The notes under the pieces are model-generated. The model ran no database searches and was not told the DNA's origin. It worked only from the letters and a program-made list of their open reading frames with translations. From Candidatus Ichthyocystis sparus (GTDB taxonomy: Bacteria > Pseudomonadota > Gammaproteobacteria > Burkholderiales > 2013Ark19i): a DNA stretch of 64,000 bases. Positions 48,046-60,684 of the stretch are shown one piece after another. The first letter of the stretch is position 1. Each line of letters starts with the position of its first letter. The translations under genes were made by a program, and so were the position numbers. The stretch lies in NCBI RefSeq assembly GCF_900078745.1, contig NZ_FKII01000046.1, positions 1 through 64,000 on the forward strand, in the 5' to 3' direction.

Positions 48046-49488
48046 CTACTGTATTGCATGTATTTTATAGATTACTTTTTTGTCGTATCTGGTGGCGAAG
48101 ATTCCTATAACACCACCCAATAAGCTTCCTAATATTCCAACAATGGAGGTGGATGCTGACATATTGCCAGTTGATATACCCCATGTAGCCCAGAACAACA
48201 TAGCAGTAGCTATGGAGAAGTAAGCTACTTTTTTGTTCGCCCTGTTGGGGCAGAACAATGCCAGGCTAAACGGAACAAATATAAACACACAGCTTATAGA
48301 AAAAGATCCAGTTATTACGTCTAGGATCATTTTGTTGGATATCAGATTAAAAATAACGACAAGTATACCTATTCCCACAGAAACAGAACGAATCGTAAAA
48401 AGCAATTGACTATCACTCTTAGGGAATTTAAATATAGGTACTATCAGGTTTTTAGCTATAATTACAGAAGATGCAAGGACTCCTGCACTGGCTGTTCCCA
48501 TTAGCCCAGATACTATTGCACCAAAAAACAAAACACGTGCTAAAAACGGAGTATAGTTGAGGATAAATTCCGGAAGTATCATCTGGGTATCAGTTGCAGC
48601 ATATTGAGTCACCAAATCTGGTACCAGTATGGTTGCAGCGTAGCCAAAAACTATTGGACATAATCCTAAGATAAGATACAAAACACTTGCAGTTAGGGAG
48701 CTAGCGACTATCGTATTTTCAGTTTTTGCAGAGTTTACCCTCTGAAAAACATCCTGCTGCGGGATCAATCCGCAAGGTATGGTTAAAAGTGAAGATACAA
48801 GAGCAACTACCTCGGACCACGATCTGTTTCTGAGAAAATCCATTTTGTGTGCTTGCTGAGCATGATGGAATATTTCAGCCGGGTGTATCTTGCCAAAGAT
48901 AAGGAATGACAAAAATATCATGCTACAGATAATAATGGTTGTTTGCAGAAAGTCTGTAAGAGCTACAGACCACATTCCACCAAACATAGTGTAAGTTACT
49001 ACCACAGCTGATGATATTACTATGGACAACACATGCGATATGCTTTCTCCTGAAAGAACATCTATTATCAAGCTAAATGCCTGGATTTGTGCCGCAATCC
49101 ATCCTATATAGGTTATAGCACTAACGAAACAAAACAATATCGATATCTTTTCCCCATAGTGATTGTGGAAAAAATCACCTACTGTTACCGTGTTGCATCT
49201 ATATATGCGCCGTGCGTAGAATATCGCAATAGCAATCAAACACATGGCAGCACTAAAAGGATCCATAATAATACCAATTACACCATCACGAATGAATTTT
49301 CCTGACGATCCCAGTACCGAAGAAGCACCGAACCAAGAAGAAATTATCGTGGCCGTAGCAATGGAGAAGGGAAGATGCTTGCCAGCTATTACATAGTCCC
49401 GTGAAGACTTAACCTTTCTTCCCGCATAAACACCCAATAGGACAGAAAATATAACATACGAGGCGATGCTTAAATTTAACCAATTCAC
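48046..49488 (-). CDS. Sodium:solute symporter (SSS family), paralogue 1
   Basis: 480 residues with about 13 hydrophobic segments. The N-terminus GRKVKSSRDYVIAGKHLPF and the TM2 region SSWFGASSVLGSSG are typical of SSS/PutP-type sodium-coupled uptake carriers; GGMWSVALTDFLQT is the conserved TM5 signature. The start is GTG 49488 with AGGAA five bases upstream. The substrate cannot be deduced (amino acids, organic acids and others are known in the family). It lies 58 bases downstream of a second SSS gene on the same strand and is clearly related to it. Confidence 0.88.
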   Translation of the reverse strand: MNWLNLSIASYVIFSVLLGVYAGRKVKSSRDYVIAGKHLPFSIATATIISSWFGASSVLGSSGKFIRDGVIGIIMDPFSAAMCLIAIAIFYARRIYRCNTVTVGDFFHNHYGEKISILFCFVSAITYIGWIAAQIQAFSLIIDVLSGESISHVLSIVISSAVVVTYTMFGGMWSVALTDFLQTTIIICSMIFLSFLIFGKIHPAEIFHHAQQAHKMDFLRNRSWSEVVALVSSLLTIPCGLIPQQDVFQRVNSAKTENTIVASSLTASVLYLILGLCPIVFGYAATILVPDLVTQYAATDTQMILPEFILNYTPFLARVLFFGAIVSGLMGTASAGVLASSVIIAKNLIVPIFKFPKSDSQLLFTIRSVSVGIGILVVIFNLISNKMILDVITGSFSISCVFIFVPFSLALFCPNRANKKVAYFSIATAMLFWATWGISTGNMSASTSIVGILGSLLGGVIGIFATRYDKKVIYKIHAIQ

Positions 49489-49546
49489 AATGATTCCTGT
49501 ATTTAATACTTAATATTTATACGCATAATATATTAGCCAATTAAAA

Positions 49547-50962
49547 CTACTTGGGTCTAAAAATTACATTTAGACTTTTTGAGGGCAACATACTACCTAA
49601 AACCATACCAAGAGCGCTTCCAGATACTCCAACCAATACACCAGGAAATTCAGAAGGTGTGAAATTAGAAAGAGCCCAAAACACTATGCCAAGTATGACG
49701 CTGAATAAAACTCCTTTTATATTGGCTTTTTTCCAGTACAATCCAGCCACCATGGGCACTAGAACCAATACTAGGGTTACGCTGTACGCGTTTAGTATCT
49801 GTTGATAAATTGAGTCTGAAGATAAAATATCAACTGTGGTAACTCCCAGAGCAAATAAAACAACAACCGCCCTAGATAGAAATAAGGCCTGCTCGTTAGT
49901 TATATCTTTAAATGGCCGGATAATGTTTTCAACTAAGGATACTGATGGTGCTAGCATAGATGCACTACCAGAAGTTAACAGACCAGAGAACAGGGCTCCA
50001 AAGAAACAAACTTTAACCGCAGTGGAACTGTATGTGAGTATATACATTGGTAGAACAAACTGGGGATCTTTTTGCATCCAGTGGTTGGATATGTCTGGGT
50101 GAGATATCTTTACGGCATATGCAGTTAAAATAGGCACCATAGAGATAAGTAAGTACATTGCCCCACCAATTAAGTGCGACGACCTGACAGTTCTTTCATT
50201 CGTAGCACTGTTTATTCTTTGTAACAAGTCCTGTTGTGGCATAAGTCCGAGCATCATTATGGATAAATTGGAAAATTGTGCTAATAGCGCACCCGCCGAA
50301 GTGTCTGGGAAGAAAGTAAATTTTCCCTGATTTATAGCTATTTCTACCAATGGAACAATGCCACCTAGTGGGGCGCTTACGGAATAAAACACCCAGAACA
50401 ACCCTGATAGAACAGCGGCAGTTATTATATAGTTTGTTAGTGCTGCAGACCACATCCCGCCTAATATAGTGTAGGCTGTTATGACCAAACCGGATACAAT
50501 AGCGGCAGAAGTTTTGCCAAAGGCTTCGCCAGTAAGAAGCTGTATGACTATTTGCGCTGCGTGAATAACACTTACCGACCATCCCAGGTAAGATGCGATT
50601 ATGGCTAGAGACAGTACTTGCTCAACTTGACGCCCAAAGCGCTTACGAAAATATTCACCTAGAGTTACTACTTTTTCCCTATATATTGTTTTTCCCAAAA
50701 AAAGTGCAACCAACCACAAGCACATTGTTGTTCCAAGAGGATCCCCGAATATTCCTGATATACCCTTATCAACAAATATTGCAGGCGCACCTATAAGGGT
50801 GCCTCCACCTATCCAAGAACATACTACCACTGGTGCTAGAAGGTATACTGGCAGCTTGCCATCAGCTGATACAAAGTCTTCCAGTGTCTTAACATTGCTC
50901 GATGACACATAACTTAGTATGAGGATGAAGATAATAAAAACGGATATAAGACCTAATAACAT
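49547..50962 (-). CDS. Sodium:solute symporter (SSS family), paralogue 2
   Basis: 471 residues with about 13 hydrophobic segments. DFVSADGKLPVYLLAPVVVC, WIGGGTLIGAPA and GGMWSAALTNYI are SSS signatures that align with paralogue 1, including LMPQQDLLQRINSA versus LIPQQDVFQRVNSA. GGAAGG lies nine bases before ATG 50962. Probably transcribed with paralogue 1. The pair arose by tandem duplication and has diverged, which may mean different substrates. Substrates unknown. Confidence 0.88.
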   Translation of the reverse strand: MLLGLISVFIIFILILSYVSSSNVKTLEDFVSADGKLPVYLLAPVVVCSWIGGGTLIGAPAIFVDKGISGIFGDPLGTTMCLWLVALFLGKTIYREKVVTLGEYFRKRFGRQVEQVLSLAIIASYLGWSVSVIHAAQIVIQLLTGEAFGKTSAAIVSGLVITAYTILGGMWSAALTNYIITAAVLSGLFWVFYSVSAPLGGIVPLVEIAINQGKFTFFPDTSAGALLAQFSNLSIMMLGLMPQQDLLQRINSATNERTVRSSHLIGGAMYLLISMVPILTAYAVKISHPDISNHWMQKDPQFVLPMYILTYSSTAVKVCFFGALFSGLLTSGSASMLAPSVSLVENIIRPFKDITNEQALFLSRAVVVLFALGVTTVDILSSDSIYQQILNAYSVTLVLVLVPMVAGLYWKKANIKGVLFSVILGIVFWALSNFTPSEFPGVLVGVSGSALGMVLGSMLPSKSLNVIFRPK

Positions 50963-51224
50963 GGGATATTGCCTTCCAGCATACTTGCACTCTATTGGAT
51001 CAATAATTCAATAATTTTTTTTTTTTGACAAGATGGTTTTTCTATTCGGATAAGTATTGTTGGTATTATGTTGAATACTGATTAAATGCTATTGCATGAT
51101 AAAGCGGCGTGGTTTCTAATTTGAGACCAGTAATGGGTTTTTAGTTACTATTTATTTTTGTAGTATCTCATAGGTACTAAGAATTGATGTTTTTGTTGAG
51201 ATGATTTTTTAGTGAGTGGTGATT

Positions 51225-53228
51225 ATGAAAAAGAGGTCTGTCCCATCAAAAATGCTTCAAAAGCCATTATGGGTTCCTACGCAAGAGCAAATTGAATCCG
51301 CTCAGATTACTCAATTTGCCAGGTACGCTATTGAAAAAAATGGGCTCAATATTAATAATTGGCCTGATTTTTATCAGTGGAGTATTGATAAAACTGATGA
51401 TTTTTGGTGCTCTGTGTGGGATTTTTTCCAAATCATGGCGGCTCAACGGGGAGAAGAAATTACTCGTGGTGACCCTAATAGTTTCTCGGTAAAGTGGTTT
51501 CCAGGAGCTCAGCTTAATTATGCGCAAAATCTGTTGTATAGGGCTGATTGTAGTGATGAAGATACGGCAATTGGTTTCTACTCCGAAAGCGGAGAAAAGG
51601 TTTTAATGTCTTGGGGAAGCTTGCGTGAGCAGGTTAGGGTTTGTGCTTCTTCAATGCGCGCTGCTGGTATTGGTAGAGGGGACGTCGTAGTAGCAGTATT
51701 GACGGCACGTCCTGAAGCTGTTGTTATATTTTTGGCTGCATCTAGCATTGGTGCTATCTGGTGTGCATGTTCGCCGGAATTTGGTGCCAAGGCCATATTG
51801 GACCGCTTTTCCCAGGTTTCTCCTAGGATAATTTTTCTGATGGATGGTTACCATTACAATGGTAAAGACTATGACTGTTCAGAGAAAAATAGCCAAATTC
51901 TAAATGGATTATCTTCTGTAGAAACAGTCGTTTCCATAAAGACAGCGTTTTCTGAGCATAATGATAGTTTAGTTTCATTGACTGGTGCTGTAGATTGGTC
52001 AGAATGGATTACTTCTAATTTAGATGATCCCATATTTTTTGAGCAGCTCCCCTTTGATCATCCTTTGCTCATAGTATTTACCTCAGGTACTACCGGCAGT
52101 CCTAAATGTATTGTTCATTCTTCTGGCGGAGTGTTGCTTCAGCATTTAAAGGAACACGCTCTTCACAGTGATATTGTTAAGGGATCGAGATTTTTCTACT
52201 ATGCAACTTGTAGCTGGATGATGTGGAATTGGCTAGTAGGCGGATTGGCTGTCGGTGCCACTATTTACAGCTACGATGGGTACCCGTTTGCTGAAAAAAA
52301 TAGGGTTTTATTTCGCTTAGTTACTGAAGAAAAGATAACTCACCTAGGTTTGTCTGCTAAGTGGATCCACTACTGTCTCTCTGAGAATATTAAGCCTCTT
52401 AAAAAGCATGATTTGTCATCTGTTAGGTTTATTTTTTCCACAGGCTCAGTACTTAGTCCCGAAGGATTTGGGTATGTGTACGAAAATTTCAAGAAAGATC
52501 TGTGTTTAGCTTCAATATCTGGTGGGACTGACATATTGTCCTGCTTTGTGCTTGGCAATCCAATTTTGCCTGTTTTTGCTGGAGAAATTCAGTGTGCTGG
52601 ACTAGGAATGTCAGTACAAGTTTTTGATAAAGCAGACCTTCCTTGTATTGGTATACCAGGGGAACTGGTTTGTACTAAGCCTTTTCCATCAATGCCAATT
52701 AAGTTTTGGAATGATGATGAAAAAGGTACCAGATATAACAGGGCTTATTTTGAGCGTTATCCAGGTTCTTGGTTTCATGGCGATTACTGTCAAAAAACCG
52801 AGCGCTCAACGTTTATTATCCTTGGACGCTCAGATGCAACTTTGAACCCTGGTGGAATCAGGATAGGAACTGCTGAGATTTACAATGCTTTGCGAAATTT
52901 TTCCTTTATACGTGGTAGTGTCGCTATTGGTCAGCCATGGGAAGGTGACGAGAGGATAATTTTGTTTGTTGCTTTGGAAGAAGGAGTCGATTTAGATGGT
53001 GATTTGTCTTCCAAGATCCGTAATTATTTGGCCACTCATGTTTCTCCCAGACATGTTCCATCCAAGATCTTGTCTGTACCTGATTTGCCAAGAACGCACA
53101 ATGCCAAGTTGGCGGAGTTGTCTGTTCGCGCCACTGTGTTGGGTCATGAAGTATCCAATGCGGACGCATTAGACAATCCGGATGTTCTTGAGTTTTTCAA
53201 GGATAGAGAGGAGTTAACTACTGAATGA
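51225..53228 (+). CDS. aacS: Acetoacetyl-CoA synthetase
   Basis: 667 residues. An acyl-CoA synthetase of the ANL superfamily that activates acetoacetate with ATP and CoA. LWVPTQEQIESAQITQF near the start and the overall length fit AacS rather than acetyl-CoA synthetase. Motifs: LLIVFTSGTTGSPKCIVHSS (A3), SISGGTDILSCF, LGRSDATLNPGGIRIGTAEI (A8), and RTHNAKLAELSVRAT with the adenylation Lys, here NAK instead of the usual SGK. ATG 51225 is preferred to in-frame GTGs at 51216-51219; GAGTGG is its likely ribosome site. A hairpin terminator follows. It points to use of ketone-body-type carbon, or polyester or lipid turnover. Confidence 0.92.
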   Translation: MKKRSVPSKMLQKPLWVPTQEQIESAQITQFARYAIEKNGLNINNWPDFYQWSIDKTDDFWCSVWDFFQIMAAQRGEEITRGDPNSFSVKWFPGAQLNYAQNLLYRADCSDEDTAIGFYSESGEKVLMSWGSLREQVRVCASSMRAAGIGRGDVVVAVLTARPEAVVIFLAASSIGAIWCACSPEFGAKAILDRFSQVSPRIIFLMDGYHYNGKDYDCSEKNSQILNGLSSVETVVSIKTAFSEHNDSLVSLTGAVDWSEWITSNLDDPIFFEQLPFDHPLLIVFTSGTTGSPKCIVHSSGGVLLQHLKEHALHSDIVKGSRFFYYATCSWMMWNWLVGGLAVGATIYSYDGYPFAEKNRVLFRLVTEEKITHLGLSAKWIHYCLSENIKPLKKHDLSSVRFIFSTGSVLSPEGFGYVYENFKKDLCLASISGGTDILSCFVLGNPILPVFAGEIQCAGLGMSVQVFDKADLPCIGIPGELVCTKPFPSMPIKFWNDDEKGTRYNRAYFERYPGSWFHGDYCQKTERSTFIILGRSDATLNPGGIRIGTAEIYNALRNFSFIRGSVAIGQPWEGDERIILFVALEEGVDLDGDLSSKIRNYLATHVSPRHVPSKILSVPDLPRTHNAKLAELSVRATVLGHEVSNADALDNPDVLEFFKDREELTTE

Positions 53229-53262
53229 GTACTAAGTTAGTAACAATAGAATATACGTTTTT

Positions 53263-53294
53263 CCTAGATTGGTGGATTTGTGACCTAATCTAGG
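53263..53294 (+). terminator. Hairpin terminator after aacS
   Basis: An 8-bp perfect stem CCTAGATT/AATCTAGG, extendable by GGT/ACC past a bulge, is followed by TTTGTGTTT. It lies 34 bases after the aacS stop and before the smc ribosome site. Confidence 0.55.
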
Positions 53295-53330
53295 TTTGTG
53301 TTTACGGCCTGTATGTGTGTGAGGGGGATT

Positions 53331-56300
53331 GTGTATTTAAAAAGTATTAAGATGTCTGGTTTTAAGACATTCTTGGATCCTACTCTTATTGTTACAACAT
53401 GTCGTTTGGTAGGTATCGTTGGGCCCAATGGTTGTGGAAAATCAAATGTTATTGATGCTGTACGTTGGGTACTAGGTGAATCCAGAGCGTCTGCTTTGCG
53501 TGGTCAGGGGTCTCAGGATGTTATTTTTTGTGGTTCTCAATCCCGTAAGGCAGTATCTAGAGCCAGTGTAGAGTTGATATTTGATAATAATTCTGGTAGC
53601 TTTCCCGGTCGCTGGAGTGGTCATGCAGAGATTTCCATAAAGCGAGTCATAACTCGCTCTGGTGATTCTGTGTATTCCATGAACGGGCAGACTGTTCGCC
53701 GCCGTGATGTCGTGGACGCGTTTTTAGGTACCGGCGTTGGTGCCTATGCGATCATAGAACAGGGTATGGTTTCCCGCCTCATAGAATCTAAGCCCGCTGA
53801 AGTTCGTCTATTTATTGAAGAAGCCGCAGGAGTGTCACGTTACCGTGAACGTCGTAGGGAAACTGAATCACGCTTAGTTGCTTCGATGGAGAATTTACAG
53901 CGGGTAGAAGACATTCGCTCTGAATTGCTTCGTACTTTGACAGTGCTAGAAGGTGAAGCTAAGGTTGCTAGTGAATACAAATGTCTCAATGATCGGCTGG
54001 ATTATCTTAATTACTGGGTATGGGGATATAGAAAAATAAAATTAGAGTCCGATCGTAATAAAGTTCAACAGTCGTTGAAAGAAACAGAAAGTTTAGTTGC
54101 CAATGAAGATACGTTATTGTCAAAATCAGAGCTAGAGTTGTCTGAAATTAAAGCTGAGCAAGTTAAAATCTCCCTTAAAATAGATAACGCCCGGGAAATT
54201 ATTTTTGAGAAAGGGAAAATTCTTACCAAAATTGAGTCAGAGAAAAAATATTTGCAAGAAAAGAAGAATGATCTTTGTGTACATAAGGAATCTATTCAAA
54301 AGAAGATTGATTCCACGGTAGAACGTCTTGAGGAAATAAAAGGCAGTTTGTTAGATGCTTCTAAGAATTTGGAAGTAAGCCAGGTGCATTACGATGAGAT
54401 ACTTTCTAAACATGATAATATCAATAATGAGTTGCAAGAGGCTGAGAGAGATTATAATGCTTCTGACTCCCAGTTTAGACTACTTGAGAACAAGTATCTC
54501 CAATTAACCCAGAAATTGGCTTTGCATGAAACTGAGAAAAGTTCAGCTCAATGTCAAATTGATGATTGGTCACAGCGTCTTATAGAATCAGAAGAGATGC
54601 TATCTAGTTTGCAAGTTTTAGATAATTCTGATCTTGACTCCATTGTGCAGAAGAAGCAGCAACATGAACATACTTTGTCCTCGTTGTCAGAGGAAATAGA
54701 TAAAAAACTTGCACAAGTTGATAATATTAAACTTGAGCGTAGTGAGGTAATACGATCACAACATGAAATTCAAAATAGGACTATTGCTGTTCAGGCTCGA
54801 TGTGAACTACTGGAGGATCAACAATCTACAGACACGGATGATTTTTACTTAAGCAAATGGTTAGGAGATAATACTGTTCGTCCTATATGGCAGTTCTTGA
54901 AAATAGAAAAAGGATGGCAAAAAGCAGTTGAAGTGGTTTTGGATTATCGCTTGCAAGCTGGATTTTTTGCAAATAATGATTATTTGCTTAGCTGTCTTGA
55001 AAATAGGCCTACCTCTCGTGCTACTGTCTTTTGTGACACTAATGTAGATATACCTGTTTGTCCCAATAGTTTGATAAATAAGGTAGAGATTATTGATCAT
55101 AGATTTAAAGGAGCGCTCATTGATTGGTTGGCAGATGTTATTTGCGCTGATAATTTTTGTGAATTGATAGATAAAAAAAAAGATTTGGAACATAATCAGA
55201 TATTGGTTACTCCAGAAGGCGATATTGCTACAGCAACTATGATTTCTTTTTATGCTAATTCATCTAATGGTGTTTTAGTTAGGCAATTGGAGATAGATGA
55301 GTTGCAAAGTGAAATTGCCAAGAATAATAATATGTTAAAAAAATACAGCTTAGATATTGAGCGCCATGATAAATGTATTAATGATTCTAATATAGATATC
55401 GATAATTTGCGGAATAAAAAAGATGTGATTTCTAAGTTGATCTATGATTGCGAATTGAGCATAATAAAGTGTGAAGAGCAAATTAAGTCTTATAATGACA
55501 GGAAGGCGCAGTTTAATCGTGTGCGAGATGAAGCAAAAAATAAAATGGAGCATTGGAGTACAGTACACGATAACTTAGTGCAGCTTATTTCTGATAAGGA
55601 AGATGAGCGGGCAGTTATTTATGCAGAAAAAGTTAAGGTTGGAAACACTGCTAATTCTTTGCGAGAACGTTTTGAGAAGGTAAAAAAAGATTACAAAGAT
55701 GTATATCAGGAAAAGCAGAAAAGATATCTTCGAGTAATGGAATATAAGCAAATGGAAAAGCATCTAATTGATCTTAGGAAAGAGTTTTCATTGATACAAG
55801 AGGCTAATGAAAGGGAGTATGTACATTGCTGTGAAGAATTATCAGCTTGTATACTAGAGCAGGAAAATGAAGATGATAGTGAGGCTGCTATAGCCGAAAA
55901 GTTAAAGGCTGAATCTGAATTGGCCGCGGTGGAGGATGATAACGCTCGTGTGCAAATATTATTGAGCAAGCATGAAGAGAAAATACGTTCCTGTAGAAAG
56001 CGTAAGGAAAATAACCAATCAATGCTAACTAAGGAACAATTAAAATACGAGCGATTACATATTCAGTATTCCCAGTTAATGGAAAATAGAAAAGATCATT
56101 GGGAGTATGATTCGGATGAAATTTTATCTTGGTTTGCTAGTTGTTCATTTGATGATGTGTCAGATGAGATAAATCAGAAGAAAATTGAGATAGGGAAATT
56201 AGGAACTGTTAATTTAGGTGCTTGTGCCAAGTGGGAAGAGGAAAATAAACGGCATGATTTTTTGCAAAACCAAATTAATGATTTAACAGAAGCTATCAAA

Positions 56301-56846
56301 ACTCTTAGAGATGCCATATCACAGATTGACGGTACCTCTCGCCAGAGACTGCAAGAAACTTTTGCTAAGGTTAATGAAAACCTGCTGCAGATTTTTCCAC
56401 GTCTTTTTGGAGGTGGAGAGGCGCGTTTTGTTCTACTAGATGACGATATTTTAGTATCTGGTATGGATATAGTTGCACGTCCACCGGGCAAAAAAAATAG
56501 TAGCATTTATTTGTTGTCGGGAGGAGAGAAGGCCCTTACGGGATTAAGTGTTATCCTGTCACTATTTCAGCTGAATCCAGCTCCGTTTTGTCTCCTAGAT
56601 GAGGTTGATGCCCCCCTAGATGAGGCTAATACTATTCGTCTAGGTAAATTAATCCAAGATATGGCTCTAGAAACTCAGTTCATATTTGTTACGCACAGTA
56701 AGGTATTTATGGAAATAGCCCAACAGCTTGTAGGTGTCACTATGCAAGAGTCAGGCATTTCACGTATAGTCGAGGTTGGATTAAGGGACACAGTTAATGT
56801 TGTTGATCAGGTAGAAAAAAATCAAGAAAGTGAGCTTATTCACTAA
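53331..56846 (+). CDS. smc: Chromosome segregation protein SMC
   Basis: 1171 residues from GTG 53331 (AGGGGG just upstream), which gives the standard start MYLKSIKMSGFKTF; an in-frame start at 53298 adds 11 unmatched residues. Walker A GPNGCGKSN is near residue 33. Long coiled coils at ~165-490 and ~660-990 flank the hinge (~500-650, with ATVFCDTNVDIPVCP and LIDWLADVICAD). The ABC signature LSGGEKALTGL and Walker B FCLLDEVDAPLDEAN are near the end. It is an ATPase that compacts and segregates the chromosome. First gene of an smc-zipA-ligA run, a beta/gammaproteobacterial order. Confidence 0.96.
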   Translation: MYLKSIKMSGFKTFLDPTLIVTTCRLVGIVGPNGCGKSNVIDAVRWVLGESRASALRGQGSQDVIFCGSQSRKAVSRASVELIFDNNSGSFPGRWSGHAEISIKRVITRSGDSVYSMNGQTVRRRDVVDAFLGTGVGAYAIIEQGMVSRLIESKPAEVRLFIEEAAGVSRYRERRRETESRLVASMENLQRVEDIRSELLRTLTVLEGEAKVASEYKCLNDRLDYLNYWVWGYRKIKLESDRNKVQQSLKETESLVANEDTLLSKSELELSEIKAEQVKISLKIDNAREIIFEKGKILTKIESEKKYLQEKKNDLCVHKESIQKKIDSTVERLEEIKGSLLDASKNLEVSQVHYDEILSKHDNINNELQEAERDYNASDSQFRLLENKYLQLTQKLALHETEKSSAQCQIDDWSQRLIESEEMLSSLQVLDNSDLDSIVQKKQQHEHTLSSLSEEIDKKLAQVDNIKLERSEVIRSQHEIQNRTIAVQARCELLEDQQSTDTDDFYLSKWLGDNTVRPIWQFLKIEKGWQKAVEVVLDYRLQAGFFANNDYLLSCLENRPTSRATVFCDTNVDIPVCPNSLINKVEIIDHRFKGALIDWLADVICADNFCELIDKKKDLEHNQILVTPEGDIATATMISFYANSSNGVLVRQLEIDELQSEIAKNNNMLKKYSLDIERHDKCINDSNIDIDNLRNKKDVISKLIYDCELSIIKCEEQIKSYNDRKAQFNRVRDEAKNKMEHWSTVHDNLVQLISDKEDERAVIYAEKVKVGNTANSLRERFEKVKKDYKDVYQEKQKRYLRVMEYKQMEKHLIDLRKEFSLIQEANEREYVHCCEELSACILEQENEDDSEAAIAEKLKAESELAAVEDDNARVQILLSKHEEKIRSCRKRKENNQSMLTKEQLKYERLHIQYSQLMENRKDHWEYDSDEILSWFASCSFDDVSDEINQKKIEIGKLGTVNLGACAKWEEENKRHDFLQNQINDLTEAIKTLRDAISQIDGTSRQRLQETFAKVNENLLQIFPRLFGGGEARFVLLDDDILVSGMDIVARPPGKKNSSIYLLSGGEKALTGLSVILSLFQLNPAPFCLLDEVDAPLDEANTIRLGKLIQDMALETQFIFVTHSKVFMEIAQQLVGVTMQESGISRIVEVGLRDTVNVVDQVEKNQESELIH

Positions 56847-56867
56847 GTTCATAGAATGGGAGATTCT

Positions 56868-57983
56868 ATGTTCCATTGGTACACAGTTGTTTTTATGTTA
56901 CCTGTTTTTCTAGTCGTACCAGGCACAGTTTATATGATTAAAAAAAAGCAGCGCAGGAGCATGGATTTACGATCGTTTGATAATGGTGCTGAAAATTTAT
57001 CACCAAAATCGGAAAGTGTAGTTGATAATGGTACTATAGATGAAATTGATACGGCATCTGATTTTAATGTTCCTATTCTTTGCGCTGATAATGATATGCA
57101 TGGCTTTTCAACTTTACAAGAATCACTTCTAGATAATGGAATTTATCCCAACTGTTTATCTGATCAGGTTGATGATATTTTAATTATTAATTTTGCAGAA
57201 CCAGTAACGCATAAAGATTTTGCAGAATTTTACTCTAGAGTTTCTTCCATACCACAACTTAGGATTTTTTATTGGCACAATCTATCCGGTGTATGGCAGC
57301 CATTTAGAGTTTCTTTTGAAACCAAGAGGATGGTATTTTCATTGCAGTTATGTGATCGTCAGTCGTTGATTTCGGAAGATGTTATTCGCTACGTTCATGA
57401 ACAAGCAGAGTCTTTTGCAAAATCACGTAACGCTGTTTTACATATTGACAGTGTAGCTGATGTTATGTCCAAGGCAAAAAAACTTAGCAAATTGGTATCC
57501 GAGGTTGATGCCTCTGTAGCCATTAATATAATTCCTAAGCGTATTAATTTCTTAGGGACAAAGATTAGATCGTTATCTGAGGCCTCTGCGTGCTACTACA
57601 ACAGTGAGTGGGGGTATTTTAGTCGTATTTCTACTAACGGTGTTGAACAATTCCGCCTTACTACACTAGATGGCTCACCCTTTGATTTGGATATGATGAA
57701 GCGCTTATCCTTCGGTGGAGTGTCTTTTTCTTTATATTTGCCTCACGTAGTTGATCCGTTCGATTCTTTTAATCAAATGTTGATTGTTGCTCGTCAGTTT
57801 GTAAAATCATTGGATGGGCAGATGGTCGATGATGAGCACCGTCCTTTGGTAGAAAAGCATTTTGATCTTATCCGTAATATGATAGAAAAATGGGTAAGTG
57901 ATATGGAGGTTTTTAACTTAATCCCAGGAAAACATACGTCTCTTCGCGTTTTTTCAGAATCTTTGGTTGCAGATCACGCATAG
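56868..57983 (+). CDS. zipA: Cell division protein ZipA
   Basis: 371 residues from ATG 56868, with GGGAG five bases upstream (an ATG at 56856 lies upstream of this site). An N-terminal membrane helix (WYTVVFMLPVFLVVPGTVYM) is followed by basic KKKQRR, a variable acidic linker, and a C-terminal ZipA/FtsZ-binding domain from ~235 (RINFLGTKIRSLSEASACYY... VSFSLYLPHVVDPFDSFNQM). It anchors FtsZ at the inner membrane. Position between smc and ligA supports the call more strongly than sequence alone, because the family diverges fast. Confidence 0.88.
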   Translation: MFHWYTVVFMLPVFLVVPGTVYMIKKKQRRSMDLRSFDNGAENLSPKSESVVDNGTIDEIDTASDFNVPILCADNDMHGFSTLQESLLDNGIYPNCLSDQVDDILIINFAEPVTHKDFAEFYSRVSSIPQLRIFYWHNLSGVWQPFRVSFETKRMVFSLQLCDRQSLISEDVIRYVHEQAESFAKSRNAVLHIDSVADVMSKAKKLSKLVSEVDASVAINIIPKRINFLGTKIRSLSEASACYYNSEWGYFSRISTNGVEQFRLTTLDGSPFDLDMMKRLSFGGVSFSLYLPHVVDPFDSFNQMLIVARQFVKSLDGQMVDDEHRPLVEKHFDLIRNMIEKWVSDMEVFNLIPGKHTSLRVFSESLVADHA

Positions 57984-57989
57984 TCTTGA

Positions 57990-60053
<2,064 letters not shown>

Positions 60054-60063
60054 CGGGAGAGGT

Positions 60064-60684
60064 GTGGCAGAATCTGATCTTCCTCTTGGTGATAGGTTCC
60101 GTTGGGCTGAGGAGATATTTGTTCAGTCTAAGCTTCTCATGACTAAATTTCAAATTCAGGAAATCGTATCTGGGTTGTCTGCTCAGATTAGTCAAGATCT
60201 TGGTGTGCTGTATCCAGTCGTTTTAAGCATAATGAGAGGGTCTCTTATGTTTTCTGGCGATCTCATGCGTTGCCTGGGCTTTCCACTGGATTTTGATTAT
60301 TTTGATGTATCCGTTTATCGCAACTCTACTTCTCCAGGTGATGTTAGGTGGAATTTAACTCCTAGGACCGTCCTTGACGGTCGTCATGTTTTGCTGATCG
60401 ATGATATTTTGGATCATGGCGTGACGTTGCAAGCCGTTTGCGAATGGTTGTCTGAGCAAAACGTTAAAAGTATACGTGTGGCAGTTTTGTGCGAAAGAAA
60501 AATAAACAACTGCGATCCTAAAATCAGAGCAGATTACATAGGTTTCAATATTCATGGCAGCTCCTTTGTTTTTGGGTATGGCATGGATATTTACGGTTTT
60601 TGGCGTAACCTGCCTGCACTTTACTCATATGATTCTTCTGCTGTTACGGTGAGCAAGGTGGAGAAGAGCAGTGAATCTGGGTGA
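60064..60684 (+). CDS. hpt: Hypoxanthine/guanine phosphoribosyltransferase
   Basis: 206 residues from GTG 60064 (GGGAGAGG just upstream), ten bases after ligA. Purine salvage: transfers phosphoribose from PRPP to hypoxanthine or guanine. PRPP loop VLLIDDILDHGVTL (~117-130), N-terminal VVLSIMRGSLMFSGDL, and the purine-binding end ADYIGFNIHGSSFVFGYGMD. Slightly longer than the usual ~180 residues, with an extra tail (SSAVTVSKVEKSSESG) that overlaps the queF start by 14 bases. Substrate preference is inferred from the family. Confidence 0.9.
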   Translation: MAESDLPLGDRFRWAEEIFVQSKLLMTKFQIQEIVSGLSAQISQDLGVLYPVVLSIMRGSLMFSGDLMRCLGFPLDFDYFDVSVYRNSTSPGDVRWNLTPRTVLDGRHVLLIDDILDHGVTLQAVCEWLSEQNVKSIRVAVLCERKINNCDPKIRADYIGFNIHGSSFVFGYGMDIYGFWRNLPALYSYDSSAVTVSKVEKSSESG